57,729 bases of DNA, taken from NCBI GenBank assembly GCA_903955385.1, contig CAJBNH010000104.1, positions 1 through 57,729 of the forward strand. The letters run 5' to 3'. The position numbers and the translations under genes are program-made. A model generated the notes under the pieces. It worked only from the letters and a program-made list of their open reading frames with translations, was not told the DNA's origin and did no database searches. The DNA is from an uncultured Myxococcales bacterium. GTDB taxonomy: Bacteria; Myxococcota_A; UBA9042. This document shows, one piece after another, positions 23,561 to 32,819 of the stretch. Each line of letters starts with the position of its first letter. Positions within the stretch are counted from its first letter, which is position 1.

Positions 23561-26500
23561 ATGGCGGCGCGGCAACGGTTCGCTCAGTTCCTTGCAGCCC
23601 GGCGCGGGATCCTTCTGATTTCGTTGCTGATCTTCGCTGCCTCCGCTCAGGGTTGCCGGGGCTCGGCGATCGGCACCTCGTCCGAGCCGCTGGGTGGCCC
23701 CGTCCTGACCTTCCCCGATGGTGGGATGGACGGCGACGCCGTTTCCCCGACCTGCTTGACCGACGTGGACTGCGCACCCTTGGCCAAGTCGCCGTGTACC
23801 TTGGCGATCTGCGAGCCTGTCAGCCGCCGCTGCGTCACCGTCCCGCGCCCTGAGTTCGCCGCCTGCACCTCCACCGACCTCTGCGTTGCCGAAGCCGTCT
23901 GCTTTGGCGGCACCTGCCAGCCCCTGACCCCGCGCACCTGCGACGACGGCAACCCCTGCACGATCGACGCGTGCGACTCCGCCATCGGCTGCACCGCGCT
24001 GCCCGCGGACGCGACGGTTGCCTGCTCAGACGACAACCCCTGCACCTTGGGCGACCACTGCCAGGCCGGCTCGTGCACCTCTGTCCTGAACACCTGCAGC
24101 TGCGATCTGGCCAGCGACTGCACGGCGACGCTTGCCGACCCGTGTGCCGCGCCGATGCAGTGCTCGGGCGGGTTCTGCGTGCCGCTGCCCGACTCCGTCA
24201 CTTCGTGCGACGACAAGAATCCTTGTACCATCGATACTTGCGATTCCCAGGTGGGGGGCTGCATCCACGCAGAGCGGGCCGACGGTCTCGCCTGCGACGA
24301 CGGCAGCATCTGTACCCAAGGCGACGTCTGCCTGTCGGGTTCGTGCGTGTCGGCCGGCAAGCTGCCGTGCGCTGAGGCACCTGGCGCGTGTCCGACCACC
24401 TGCGACCCTGCCGTGGGCTGCAGCGCCGACGCCACCCCGACGACCGGGCCTTGCGACGACGGCGACGACACCACGACCGGCGACCAGTGCCTGCAGGGCG
24501 CTTGCGTGGGTCAGCCGACCGGCAAGTGTTTGACGGATGCCGACTGCCCGCCCGCCGCCGACTGTTTGGGCAAGCCGGTGTGCCGCCTGGGTCTTTGCAT
24601 GATCGACACCGATCTGGCCGTGGGCTGTCCCGCCGACCCGACGCAGACCTGCGTGCTGCCCGTCTGCACCGCGACCGGCTGTCAGACCTATGCCGCGGCA
24701 AAGGGGGCTCCCTGCCAGGACGGTTCGCAGTGCACCCACGGCGACCAGTGCTCGGCCAACGGCGGCTGCATGCCCGGCCCCGAGCTGAACTGCGACGACG
24801 CCGACCCCTGCACCTACGACGTCTGCGACGCGACGGTCGGCTGCAAGGCCACCCCGGCGGCGGGCGGAACCGCGTGCCAGGACGGCGACCCCTGCACCAC
24901 CGGCGACACCTGCGGCGACGGCAGCTGCGTGGCCGGACCTCACGTTTGCGACGACGGCGAGCCGTGCACCACCGATCTGTGCGACCCGGCAAAGAACAAC
25001 GCGTGCAGCCACTTGGACGCGGTCGAGGGTTCCGGCTGCGAGGACGGCAACCCCTGTACCGTCGGCGGCGCGTGCCAGGCCGGCGTGTGCGTGGGCGGAA
25101 TCAAGCTCGTGTGTGATGACGGCAGCCCGTGCACCAAGGACGCGTGCACCGAGCAAGGCACCTGCAGCCACGAACCGATCGACGCCCCCGACGGTCAGGT
25201 CGCGTGCGACGACGGCGACTCGTGCACCTCTGCCGACAAGTGCACGGCGGGCAAGTGTGAGGGCGTGTCGGGTGTGTGCCAGTGTGGCAAGGACTCGGAT
25301 TGTCAGGGGTTTGAGGACGCCAACCTGTGCAACGGCACCCTGCGGTGCATCAACCACGCCTGCGAGGTCGACCCCGGCACGCTGGTCGAGTGCCCCGCGC
25401 CGTCCAGCGCCTGTGCGGCTGTGCAGTGCCAGCCGTCCACCGGCCAGTGCTTCGAGGTCTCGATGCCCGGCGCCCCCTGCGACGACGGCGACATCTGCTC
25501 CACCCAGGACACCTGCCTGTCCGGCGGCGTGTGCGTCGGTGGACCGCCTGTTTTGTGCACGGATGGTGACCTTTGCACGGTAGATTCCTGTGACCCGAAC
25601 AAGGGTTGCACGTTTGTCGTCGGGGTCGGCGTTTCGGCCCCTTGCGACGACGGCAACGCCTGCACGTTCGGCGACAAGTGCGGCGCCAACGGCTGCGAGT
25701 CCGGCATCAACGCGTGCCAGTGCCAGACCGACGGCGACTGTCAGGCCTTCGACGACGGCAACGTCTGCAACGGCGGACTGCTGTGCAAGCAGGGACTTTG
25801 CGTGGCCGACGGCAAGGGCGTGACCTGCCCGGACCCCGGCGGACCCTGCACTCCCACGGCGTGCGACCCCAAGACCGGCCAATGCCTCTCCACCGCACTG
25901 TTGGACGGCTCTGCGTGCGAGATCGCCGCGACTTGCGCGACTGGCGGCATCTGCAAGGGTGGCGAGTGTCTGGGCGCTCAGGTGGCCAGCTGCGACGACC
26001 AGAACCCGTGCACCAAAGACTCATGCACGCTCGACGGCTGCCAGCACGCTGTCCAGCAGGGGCTATCTTGCAGCGACGGCAACGCGTGCACCGCCAACGA
26101 AACTTGCGGCGCAACCGGCACTTGCGGCGGCGGCACCAACGTCTGCAACTGCCAGCTCGACATCGACTGCCCCGACGACGGCGACAAGTGCAACGGCGTG
26201 TTCGAGTGCAAGGGCGGATTCTGCCAGCCCAAGTCTGGCTCGGTCGTCCAGTGCGACGCGACCCAGAACACCCCGTGCAGCGTGAACACCTGCCAGCCCA
26301 CCACCGGCCAGTGCGCGCCGGTCGTGACGGCCGACGGTCAGAAGTGCGACGACGGCGACCAGTGCTCGCTGGGCGACGCCTGTCTGGCAGGAAAGTGCAA
26401 GGCGGGAGCCGGGCTTGCGTGCGACGACCAGAACCCCTGCACCGACGACGGCTGCAACCCGGCGCAGGGCTGCTGGCATCAGGCGAACACCAAGACCTGT

Positions 26501-29500
26501 GACGACGGCAACCAGTGCACCGTCGGCGACGTGTGCGCGTCCGGCAAGTGCCAGTCGGGGCTGGGCAGCTGCGACTGCCAGATCGATCAGGACTGCGTGG
26601 CCAAGGACGACGGCAACGCGTGCAACGGCGTGGTCAAGTGTCAGCAGGGCCTGTGCAAGCTCGACGCCACCACGATTGTCACCTGCGACGCCTCGCTGAA
26701 CACCAGCTGCAAGGTCAACGCCTGCATGCCGGCCAGCGGCAAGTGCGCGCTGACGAACGTGCCCGACCTGACCGGGTGCGACGACCAGAGCGCCTGCACC
26801 CAGACCGACCGCTGCGTGGCCGGCCAGTGCGTGGGCAACGCGGTCGCTTGCGACGACGGCAACTCGTGCACGGCTGATTCCTGCGACGCCAAGCTGGGTT
26901 GCGTGTCCAAGCCGTCCGCCGGCACCTGCGACGACGGTGACGCCTGCACCAAGCCCGACACCTGCCAAGCCGGCGTGTGCAAGGCGGGACCCAACACCTG
27001 CCCGGTGTGCACCAAGGACGCCGACTGCCCCGACGACGGCAACCTGTGCAATGGCCTGCAGTATTGCGGCCCTGCGGGCGTGTGCGCGGCCAAGCCCGGC
27101 ACCACGGTCGTCTGCGGCGCCGGTAATGCCTGCAACGCCAACACCTGCCAGCCCAACACCGGCAAGTGCGTGCTGGTGCCGGTCACCAACGGCTCGCCGT
27201 GTGACGACGCCACCGTGTGCAGCGCCACGTCTTCCTGCTTCGGCGGCGCGTGCGTGGGCGCCAACCTGGTCGACTGCAACGACCAGAACGCCTGCTCTGC
27301 CGACGCCTGCGACCCCGTCAAGGGCTGCACGCACACCGCGACCGGCGCCACCTGCGACGACGGCAACGCCTGCACCGTGGGCGACCTGTGCACGCCCGAC
27401 CTGAAGTGCCTGCCGGGGGCCAACAAGTGCGCCTGCCAGCTCGACAGCGACTGCAAGAACGACGCGGACTTGTGCAACGGCACCCTGATCTGCTCGGGCA
27501 ACCAGTGCGTGGTCAAGCCCGGGTCGGTCATCGCCTGCCCGCCCGGAGGCATTCCCTGCTTGGTCGGCACGTGCACGCCCGCGACCGGCCAGTGTGGCGT
27601 TCAGCTTCTGCCCGACGGTGCGGCGTGCGACGACGGCACGGCGTGTTCGACGGGAGAGAAGTGCAATTCGGGCAAGTGCATCGGTTCGCAATTGGTGTGC
27701 AACGACAAGAACCCGTGCACCAAGGATTCCTGCGACGCCAAGCTGGGTTGCGTTACGACACCGGCACCCGGCGCGTGCGACGACGGCAATGCTTGCACGG
27801 TGGGCGACGCCTGCCAGAACGGCGCTTGCCAGCCCGGCGCCAACACCTGCCAGTGCCAAACCGCGGCCGACTGCGCGGCTTTCGAAGACGGCAACGTGTG
27901 CAACGGCAAGCTGACGTGTCTGGCCGGCAAGTGCGCCGTCGACCCCGCGACGGTGGTCGTGTGCGCTGACGACGGCTTGAGCTGCACCGCGGCGACCTGC
28001 AACCCCTTGAACGGCCAATGCACTCAGGCCCCCGCGACCAACGGCACCCCGTGCGGCGGCGCTGAGCTCTGCGGCGGCTCTGGCACCTGCCAGACCGGCA
28101 AGTGCACCGGCACCAGCGGCTGCGCCGACGACGGCAACCCGTGCACCACCACGATCTGTGACGGCAAGGGCACGTGCGGTACCCAACCCGCTGTCGCCAC
28201 CTGCGAGGACGGCGATGCGTGCACCGTCGGCGACGCCTGTCAGGCCGGCAAGTGCGTCGCGGGCACCAACACCTGCGCCTGCAAGACCAACGTCGATTGC
28301 GTGGGTTACGACGACGGCAACCTGTGCAACGGCGTGTTCACGTGTCAGGTGGGCCAGTGCAAGCTCGACCCCAAGACCATCGTGACTTGCGTCCCCGGGG
28401 CCAACACCTGCGTCACGCCCGTCTGCCTTGCCGCGACTGGCCAGTGCCAGGACCAGTCCGCGCCCAACGGCACCCCGTGTGACGACGGCAACGCCTGCAC
28501 GACGTCCGGCCAGTGCGCCAGCGGCCAGTGTCTGGTGCAGAAGGTCACGTGCAACGACAACAACGGCTGCACCACCGATACGTGCGACACCGTGGTGGGC
28601 TGCAAGTACGCGAATGTGCCCCAGTTCCCGCCCACCACCTGCGACGACGGCGACCCCTGCACCGTCATCAGCGCGTGCAACGCCGGCAAGTGCCAGGGCC
28701 TGCTGAACACCTGCTTCTGCGGCAGCGACGCCGACTGCAAGGACGACGGCAACCTCTGCAACGGCATCTCGACGTGTCAGGGCGGCACCTGCAAGACCAA
28801 GGCGGGCAGCGTGATCACCTGCAGCACCACGGGCGACACCGCGTGCCTGAAGAACCAGTGCGTGCCGGCGACCGGTGCCTGCGTCAAGGCGCCCAGCGCG
28901 GCCGGAACCGCGTGCGACGACGCCAACTTGTGCACAGGCGGCGACGTGTGTTCGCTGGGCAACTGCATCGGCGTGCCGTTCGACTGCGCCGACGCCGTCA
29001 ACTGCACCGTCGACGCCTGCGTGCCGGCCCAGGGCTGCATCCACACGCCCAACAACACCGCGTGCGCGGACGCTTCGGTCTGCACCGAGGACATTTGCGA
29101 CGCGACCGCTGGCTGCATGTCGTCGGCCAAGCCCGGCCTGCCGTGCGACGACGGCGACGCGTGCACCGCAGGCGAGAAGTGCCTGGTGCTCAGCGGTGGG
29201 GTCCAGTGCGGCGGAGGGGCGACGGTCGACTGCAACGACCTGAACCCGTGCACGGCGGATTCTTGCCAGAAGACGACCGGTTGCGCCCACGCCCCGCAAG
29301 TCGGCGCGACCTGCGACGACGGCAACGTCTGCACCAGCGGCGACGCCTGCGGGGCAACCGGCAAGTGCGAGGGCAAGGCCTCTACCTGCGACGACAACAA
29401 CCTTTGCACGACCGACGCTTGCTCAGCCGCCACAGGCTGCACGCATGTCGCCAACAACGCGGTCTGCGACGACGGCAATGTTTGCACCAAGGGCGACACG

Positions 29501-30583
29501 TGTCAGGCGACCAAGTGCGTGGGCGCGGCCGTCTCCTGCGACGATGGCAACCCTTGCACCCAGGACGTCTGTACAACAGGTGTCGGCTGCCAGTCGTCCC
29601 CAGTCGCGGCCGGCACCGCGTGCAATGATGGCAATGCCTGCACTTCGCCCGACACCTGCGCGGCCGGCAAGTGCACGGGACCCGCCAAGACGTGCGATGA
29701 CGCCAACCCCTGCACCAGCGATGCCTGTGACGCCGTGACGGGGGCGTGCGTGACCAAGCCGCTGCCGGGAGGCGCCTGCAACGACGCCGACGCCTGCACC
29801 AGCCTTGACGTTTGTCAGGCGTCGGGCAAGTGCGCGGGACAGGTCAAGGACTGCACCGACGCCAACACCTGCTCGGTCGACAGCTGCCAGAGCGCGACCG
29901 GCAACTGCCTGCACACCCCCAGCCCGGGCGCCACGTGCGACGACGGTCAGCCTTGCACTGCGCCGGACTTGTGCAGCGCGGCCGCTACCTGCATCGGTTC
30001 GCCCAAGGTCTGCGACGACGCCAAGGCGTGCACCACCGACAAGTGCGACGCGGCGACCGGCCAGTGCCTGTTCACGGCGATCCCCGGGATCACCAAGAAC
30101 TTTGAGGATGGCTCGACCAGCGGGTGGGCCTTCCAGTCCCTGAACCAGCAGATTCAGTGGACGCTCGACAAGCTCAAGTCCAGCTCGCCCTCGGTCTCTC
30201 TGTACGTCGGTCACATCGTGCCCGCGACTCAGCAGCACACCTACGACGTGGGCCCGGGCCTTGCGACGGCCACCCTGTCGAACATCGTCATTCCGGCTGG
30301 CGTGCAGAATGCCAAGCTGACCGTGCAGGTCTGGTTCGACCGCGACCCCAACCAGGCCGCCGGCTGCAACAATCTGTCCGACCGGGTGGGCGTGCTGGTC
30401 AACAGCCAAATCGCGACCCAGCTGTGTGTGCGCACGACGGCCTTCCAGCTGCTGACGGTCGACCTGCAAGCCTACGCTGGCCAGACCATCAGCATCGGTC
30501 TGACGTTTGCGCACAACATGCAGAACAACAACGGGCAGGGCGCTTGGTTCGACGACCTTGCGGTGACTTGGACCTGCCCTTAG
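23561..30583 (+). CDS. Giant cysteine-rich repeat lipoprotein
   Basis: About 2340 residues. The ATG follows AAAGGGGG. Residues 1-31 are a basic and hydrophobic signal ending in SAQGC with a candidate lipidated Cys32, so the protein is probably surface-anchored. From about residue 60 to 2175 the chain is a run of short disulfide-type modules of the form CDDGNxCTxDxCDxxxGC. I count about 49, matching the slime-mould CTDC repeat (Pfam Dicty_CTDC). The middle has nine longer super-repeats, listed separately. The last 160 residues, beginning NFEDGSTSGWAFQS, form a beta-rich domain like a carbohydrate-binding or MAM-type jelly roll. A stalk-like adhesin is the simplest reading. Codon use is uniform, with no sign of frameshift. 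Confidence 0.92.
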   Translation: MAARQRFAQFLAARRGILLISLLIFAASAQGCRGSAIGTSSEPLGGPVLTFPDGGMDGDAVSPTCLTDVDCAPLAKSPCTLAICEPVSRRCVTVPRPEFAACTSTDLCVAEAVCFGGTCQPLTPRTCDDGNPCTIDACDSAIGCTALPADATVACSDDNPCTLGDHCQAGSCTSVLNTCSCDLASDCTATLADPCAAPMQCSGGFCVPLPDSVTSCDDKNPCTIDTCDSQVGGCIHAERADGLACDDGSICTQGDVCLSGSCVSAGKLPCAEAPGACPTTCDPAVGCSADATPTTGPCDDGDDTTTGDQCLQGACVGQPTGKCLTDADCPPAADCLGKPVCRLGLCMIDTDLAVGCPADPTQTCVLPVCTATGCQTYAAAKGAPCQDGSQCTHGDQCSANGGCMPGPELNCDDADPCTYDVCDATVGCKATPAAGGTACQDGDPCTTGDTCGDGSCVAGPHVCDDGEPCTTDLCDPAKNNACSHLDAVEGSGCEDGNPCTVGGACQAGVCVGGIKLVCDDGSPCTKDACTEQGTCSHEPIDAPDGQVACDDGDSCTSADKCTAGKCEGVSGVCQCGKDSDCQGFEDANLCNGTLRCINHACEVDPGTLVECPAPSSACAAVQCQPSTGQCFEVSMPGAPCDDGDICSTQDTCLSGGVCVGGPPVLCTDGDLCTVDSCDPNKGCTFVVGVGVSAPCDDGNACTFGDKCGANGCESGINACQCQTDGDCQAFDDGNVCNGGLLCKQGLCVADGKGVTCPDPGGPCTPTACDPKTGQCLSTALLDGSACEIAATCATGGICKGGECLGAQVASCDDQNPCTKDSCTLDGCQHAVQQGLSCSDGNACTANETCGATGTCGGGTNVCNCQLDIDCPDDGDKCNGVFECKGGFCQPKSGSVVQCDATQNTPCSVNTCQPTTGQCAPVVTADGQKCDDGDQCSLGDACLAGKCKAGAGLACDDQNPCTDDGCNPAQGCWHQANTKTCDDGNQCTVGDVCASGKCQSGLGSCDCQIDQDCVAKDDGNACNGVVKCQQGLCKLDATTIVTCDASLNTSCKVNACMPASGKCALTNVPDLTGCDDQSACTQTDRCVAGQCVGNAVACDDGNSCTADSCDAKLGCVSKPSAGTCDDGDACTKPDTCQAGVCKAGPNTCPVCTKDADCPDDGNLCNGLQYCGPAGVCAAKPGTTVVCGAGNACNANTCQPNTGKCVLVPVTNGSPCDDATVCSATSSCFGGACVGANLVDCNDQNACSADACDPVKGCTHTATGATCDDGNACTVGDLCTPDLKCLPGANKCACQLDSDCKNDADLCNGTLICSGNQCVVKPGSVIACPPGGIPCLVGTCTPATGQCGVQLLPDGAACDDGTACSTGEKCNSGKCIGSQLVCNDKNPCTKDSCDAKLGCVTTPAPGACDDGNACTVGDACQNGACQPGANTCQCQTAADCAAFEDGNVCNGKLTCLAGKCAVDPATVVVCADDGLSCTAATCNPLNGQCTQAPATNGTPCGGAELCGGSGTCQTGKCTGTSGCADDGNPCTTTICDGKGTCGTQPAVATCEDGDACTVGDACQAGKCVAGTNTCACKTNVDCVGYDDGNLCNGVFTCQVGQCKLDPKTIVTCVPGANTCVTPVCLAATGQCQDQSAPNGTPCDDGNACTTSGQCASGQCLVQKVTCNDNNGCTTDTCDTVVGCKYANVPQFPPTTCDDGDPCTVISACNAGKCQGLLNTCFCGSDADCKDDGNLCNGISTCQGGTCKTKAGSVITCSTTGDTACLKNQCVPATGACVKAPSAAGTACDDANLCTGGDVCSLGNCIGVPFDCADAVNCTVDACVPAQGCIHTPNNTACADASVCTEDICDATAGCMSSAKPGLPCDDGDACTAGEKCLVLSGGVQCGGGATVDCNDLNPCTADSCQKTTGCAHAPQVGATCDDGNVCTSGDACGATGKCEGKASTCDDNNLCTTDACSAATGCTHVANNAVCDDGNVCTKGDTCQATKCVGAAVSCDDGNPCTQDVCTTGVGCQSSPVAAGTACNDGNACTSPDTCAAGKCTGPAKTCDDANPCTSDACDAVTGACVTKPLPGGACNDADACTSLDVCQASGKCAGQVKDCTDANTCSVDSCQSATGNCLHTPSPGATCDDGQPCTAPDLCSAAATCIGSPKVCDDAKACTTDKCDAATGQCLFTAIPGITKNFEDGSTSGWAFQSLNQQIQWTLDKLKSSSPSVSLYVGHIVPATQQHTYDVGPGLATATLSNIVIPAGVQNAKLTVQVWFDRDPNQAAGCNNLSDRVGVLVNSQIATQLCVRTTAFQLLTVDLQAYAGQTISIGLTFAHNMQNNNGQGAWFDDLAVTWTCP
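25205..29066 (+). repeat. Nine tandem super-repeats of 423-438 bp inside the giant lipoprotein gene
   Basis: Units start with the TGC of a CDDGxxCTxxD module at 25205, 25643, 26069, 26498, 26927, 27353, 27776, 28202 and 28640. Spacings are 438, 426, 429, 429, 426, 423, 426 and 438 bases, all multiples of three (141-146 residues). Each unit runs: CTVGD-type module, N-x-C-x-C linker, a DxDC...DDGNxCNG segment, a GxC...VVxC segment, C.PxTGxC, a CDDGxxCS module and an NPCTxDxCD module. They are intragenic protein repeats. The seventh copy is degenerate around CGGAELC, where a module has lost its CDDG start. Confidence 0.9.
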
Positions 30584-30906
30584 CGGTCGCGGGGCGCGTG
30601 GGCCAGTCTGAGTGGTCCGCTGCACCTTCTTCACGATCAACGTGCCGCGTGATGGACCGCCACAGCGCTGCCGAGGGCTTCCACCGTCAGCATCCGCATC
30701 GCCACGGTCGTTTCCAGCCACGGGCCTGTCCTGACGCCAGCCACAATTCGCAAGACTCGCGTCAAATCGGCCGAAAGCTTGCAATCCTGTGAGGCTCTGG
30801 CTAGGTTGCTGCGAAGTTGTCCGCTGCGGCGGCACCAGCGGAGCGAGCCGGGCCGGGCCGGATCGCACAAAGACCCGCAGTCAGGACGAACAAGGAGATA
30901 GGCTCT
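30584..30906. other. Intergenic region after the giant lipoprotein gene
   Basis: 323 bases between two same-strand surface-protein genes. No protein family sequence was recognised in the short frames here. It carries a promoter-like pair close to the downstream gene (separate entry). No good terminator hairpin with a T-tract was found after the giant gene. Confidence 0.45.
30779..30807 (+). promoter_or_regulatory. Putative promoter for the somatomedin-B-like gene
   Basis: TTGCAA, 17 bases, then TAGGTT, giving a leader of about 90 bases. It matches consensus at 4 of 6 and 3 of 6 positions with ideal spacing. Confidence 0.4.
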
Positions 30907-31998
30907 ATGAACTCAATGTGGAAGATTGCGCTGTGTACCCTTTGCATGGCCTTCGTGCCGGCTCTTGCGATGGCGGAAGACGTCATCTCGACCCCGGACG
31001 ATGCGACCGCAACGGACATCGCCGGCGACACGACCCAGACAACCGCCTTCAACACCAATCCTTGCTGGGACGCCAAGTGCCCGGAAGAGACGGCTGCCTG
31101 CCAGACCGACACGAAGTGCAATGCCTTCGTCGTCTGCGGCCAGAAGCCCGCCGCCGAGATCGACGCCTGCTACAAGGCCGCCGGTCTGACCGAGCAGCCC
31201 GCCCAGTACCAGCCCATGGCCGTCTGCGGCTGGAAGGCCTGCGCCGACCCCACCGCCGGTTCCTGCGTCGACAAGTGCGGCAAGTGGGACAACTCCTGGC
31301 CGTGCAACTGCGACGACGCCTGCACCGAGATGGGCGACTGCTGCTCCGACCTGGCCGACGTCTGCGTCCCCGCAGCGGCCCCGACCTGCAAGGACAGCGG
31401 CTGCGATGCTCAGGGTCTGAACCCCGACGGCTCGCAGGCTGCCTGCTACTGCGACACCGGTTGCGCCCAGTACGGCGACTGCTGCGAGGACATCGCTGAG
31501 TTCTGCGGCGGCGGCACGGAGCCCGGCGGCGACGGTCTCTGCGCTGACACCGCATGCGACGGCGCTGGCGTCACGGCCGACGGTGCCGAGGCCGCTTGCT
31601 ACTGCGACGGCGAGTGCGAGAAGTACGGCGACTGCTGCAGTGACTACGAAACCGTCTGCAAGAACCCGGTCTGCGTGCCGGCTTGCGACGGCAAGGCCTG
31701 CGGCCCCGACGGTTGCGGCGCGACCTGCGGCACCTGCACCGAGGGCGCCTGCGACATCCTGACCGGCCAGTGCAAGCCCACGACGGAGCCCACGGACACC
31801 ATCGGCACGGACATCACCGGAGGCTCGGACGCGATCAAGATCGACACCAAGTCCGACACGACCACTCCGGCCGCTACGGCGACCAGCTCGTCCAGCGGCG
31901 GTTGCTCCTCGACCGGCACGCCGGTGGGTCAGGGCGGCCTGCTGCTCGCGCTGTTCGCGCTGATCGGTGCGGTGGTTCTGCGTCGTCGTATCGTCTAG
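30907..31998 (+). CDS. Surface protein with three somatomedin-B-like domains and a C-terminal sorting signal
   Basis: 363 residues; AAGGAGA lies nine bases before the ATG. A signal peptide (1-23, ...ALAMA) is followed by a Thr/Asp linker and a Cys-rich region. Three segments (about 120-153, 161-200, 212-251) repeat the pattern C-x-C-x3-C-x3-GDCC-x-D-x4-C, the signature of somatomedin-B domains. Then comes ACGPDGCGATCGTC, a Thr-rich stalk, and a C-terminal GGCSS motif, a hydrophobic helix (about 344-358) and RRR. That ending is the plan of MYXO-CTERM-type sorting signals, processed at the Gly-Cys and displayed on the outer surface. A strong terminator follows, so it is probably monocistronic. 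Confidence 0.88.
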   Translation: MNSMWKIALCTLCMAFVPALAMAEDVISTPDDATATDIAGDTTQTTAFNTNPCWDAKCPEETAACQTDTKCNAFVVCGQKPAAEIDACYKAAGLTEQPAQYQPMAVCGWKACADPTAGSCVDKCGKWDNSWPCNCDDACTEMGDCCSDLADVCVPAAAPTCKDSGCDAQGLNPDGSQAACYCDTGCAQYGDCCEDIAEFCGGGTEPGGDGLCADTACDGAGVTADGAEAACYCDGECEKYGDCCSDYETVCKNPVCVPACDGKACGPDGCGATCGTCTEGACDILTGQCKPTTEPTDTIGTDITGGSDAIKIDTKSDTTTPAATATSSSSGGCSSTGTPVGQGGLLLALFALIGAVVLRRRIV

Positions 31999-32018
31999 AC
32001 AAGTGACGCTCGTGTGAG

Positions 32019-32060
32019 GCCCGTCGTCGGCTCCGGCCGGCGGCGGGCTTCGCCGTTTTT
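32019..32060 (+). terminator. Rho-independent terminator after the somatomedin-B-like gene
   Basis: GCCCGTCGTCGG (32019-32030) pairs with CCGGCGGCGGGC (32037-32048) over 12 positions with two G:U pairs and a 6-base loop. It is followed closely by a run of five T at 32056-32060. Confidence 0.7.
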
Positions 32061-32154
32061 GCGGCGCACCCTGCGCGCGGATTCCCCAGGTAGGACGCGG
32101 CGTCACCGCAGTCCGGGTAGCACGCAGCTTCGGCGCTGCCTACGTTGCACCTCA

Positions 32155-32598
32155 ATGACGCGCACAGACCTCACCCTGTTTCATGCCGCCGGAGGCGAGC
32201 CCGCGCTGCGCCCGGCGATCGCCGATCTCGTCCGTCGCTTGGTGACGGACCCCATGATCGGCTTTCATTTCAAAGGCATCGACCCAGTTCGTCTGGAGGT
32301 GCTGGAGTGGCAAGTGGCGGCACGGGCCTTGGGGGCTGACCTGCCGTACGAGGGGCGCCCGCTGCAGCAGGCCCACGCGCGTCACCGCATCCTCGACGGG
32401 CAGTTCGCCAGACGCACCCACCTGTTGCGTGAGGTGATGGCCGACCACGGACTGTCGACGCAGGTACAGGAGGCGCTGCTGGCCCACAGCGAGGACCAGC
32501 GCGATCTGGTGGTGGTGATGCACGCGGCTCCGGGCCGTTGCGACCCGTCGGCACCCTCGGCAGGGCCGTTGGTCACGCTCGTTACCCCCCGGCGATGA
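32155..32598 (+). CDS. Truncated-hemoglobin-like protein
   Basis: 147 residues. The order LTLFHAAGGEPALRPAIADLV, TDPMIGFHFKGIDPVRLEVLEWQVAARALG, YEGRPLQQAHARHRILDGQF follows the group I truncated hemoglobin plan: helix A/B, the DPx...FF segment, the Y.GR.L..AH motif and the helix after it. H74 in QQAHARH would be the proximal heme ligand. Odd: the B-helix pair Phe-Tyr that normally stabilises bound O2 is Leu-Val here, so the distal pocket lacks TyrB10. The chain is followed by a Pro/Ala-rich tail of about 25 residues. Ribosome binding site is weak. O2/NO binding or a heme-storage role is possible; the neighbouring tRNA gives no clue. Confidence 0.8.
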   Translation: MTRTDLTLFHAAGGEPALRPAIADLVRRLVTDPMIGFHFKGIDPVRLEVLEWQVAARALGADLPYEGRPLQQAHARHRILDGQFARRTHLLREVMADHGLSTQVQEALLAHSEDQRDLVVVMHAAPGRCDPSAPSAGPLVTLVTPRR

Positions 32599-32630
32599 CC
32601 GTCAATTCAGCGCACGGCGGCACCGGGGAC

Positions 32631-32660
32631 TTGACACGCAACCGCGATCTGACGCATGTT
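32631..32660 (+). promoter_or_regulatory. Putative promoter of the tRNA-Leu gene
   Basis: A perfect TTGACA, 18 bases, then CATGTT, ending 32 bases before the mature tRNA 5' end. Confidence 0.5.
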
Positions 32661-32692
32661 GTCGGGCGTCGTCGGTCCGCCGACGGTTCTTT

Positions 32693-32779
<87 letters not shown>

Positions 32780-32819
32780 CTTCCCCGACATTTCATTTCC
32801 GACTCCCGACGGTGGCCAC

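Noticed and set aside
25205-29066. Regular direct repeats resembling a CRISPR or satellite array
   Set aside because: The period is about 426 bp with diverged copies, always in frame, and without short identical repeats or unique spacers. It is coding repeat sequence.
26063-29299. Open frame of about 1078 codons on the minus strand, opposite the giant lipoprotein gene
   Set aside because: It is a mirror of the repeats: GC-rich codons of the CDDGN modules lack stops on the reverse strand. The translation is Ala/Val/Arg-rich with no domain, signal or ribosome binding site. The plus-strand frame has a lipoprotein signal and regular Cys modules.
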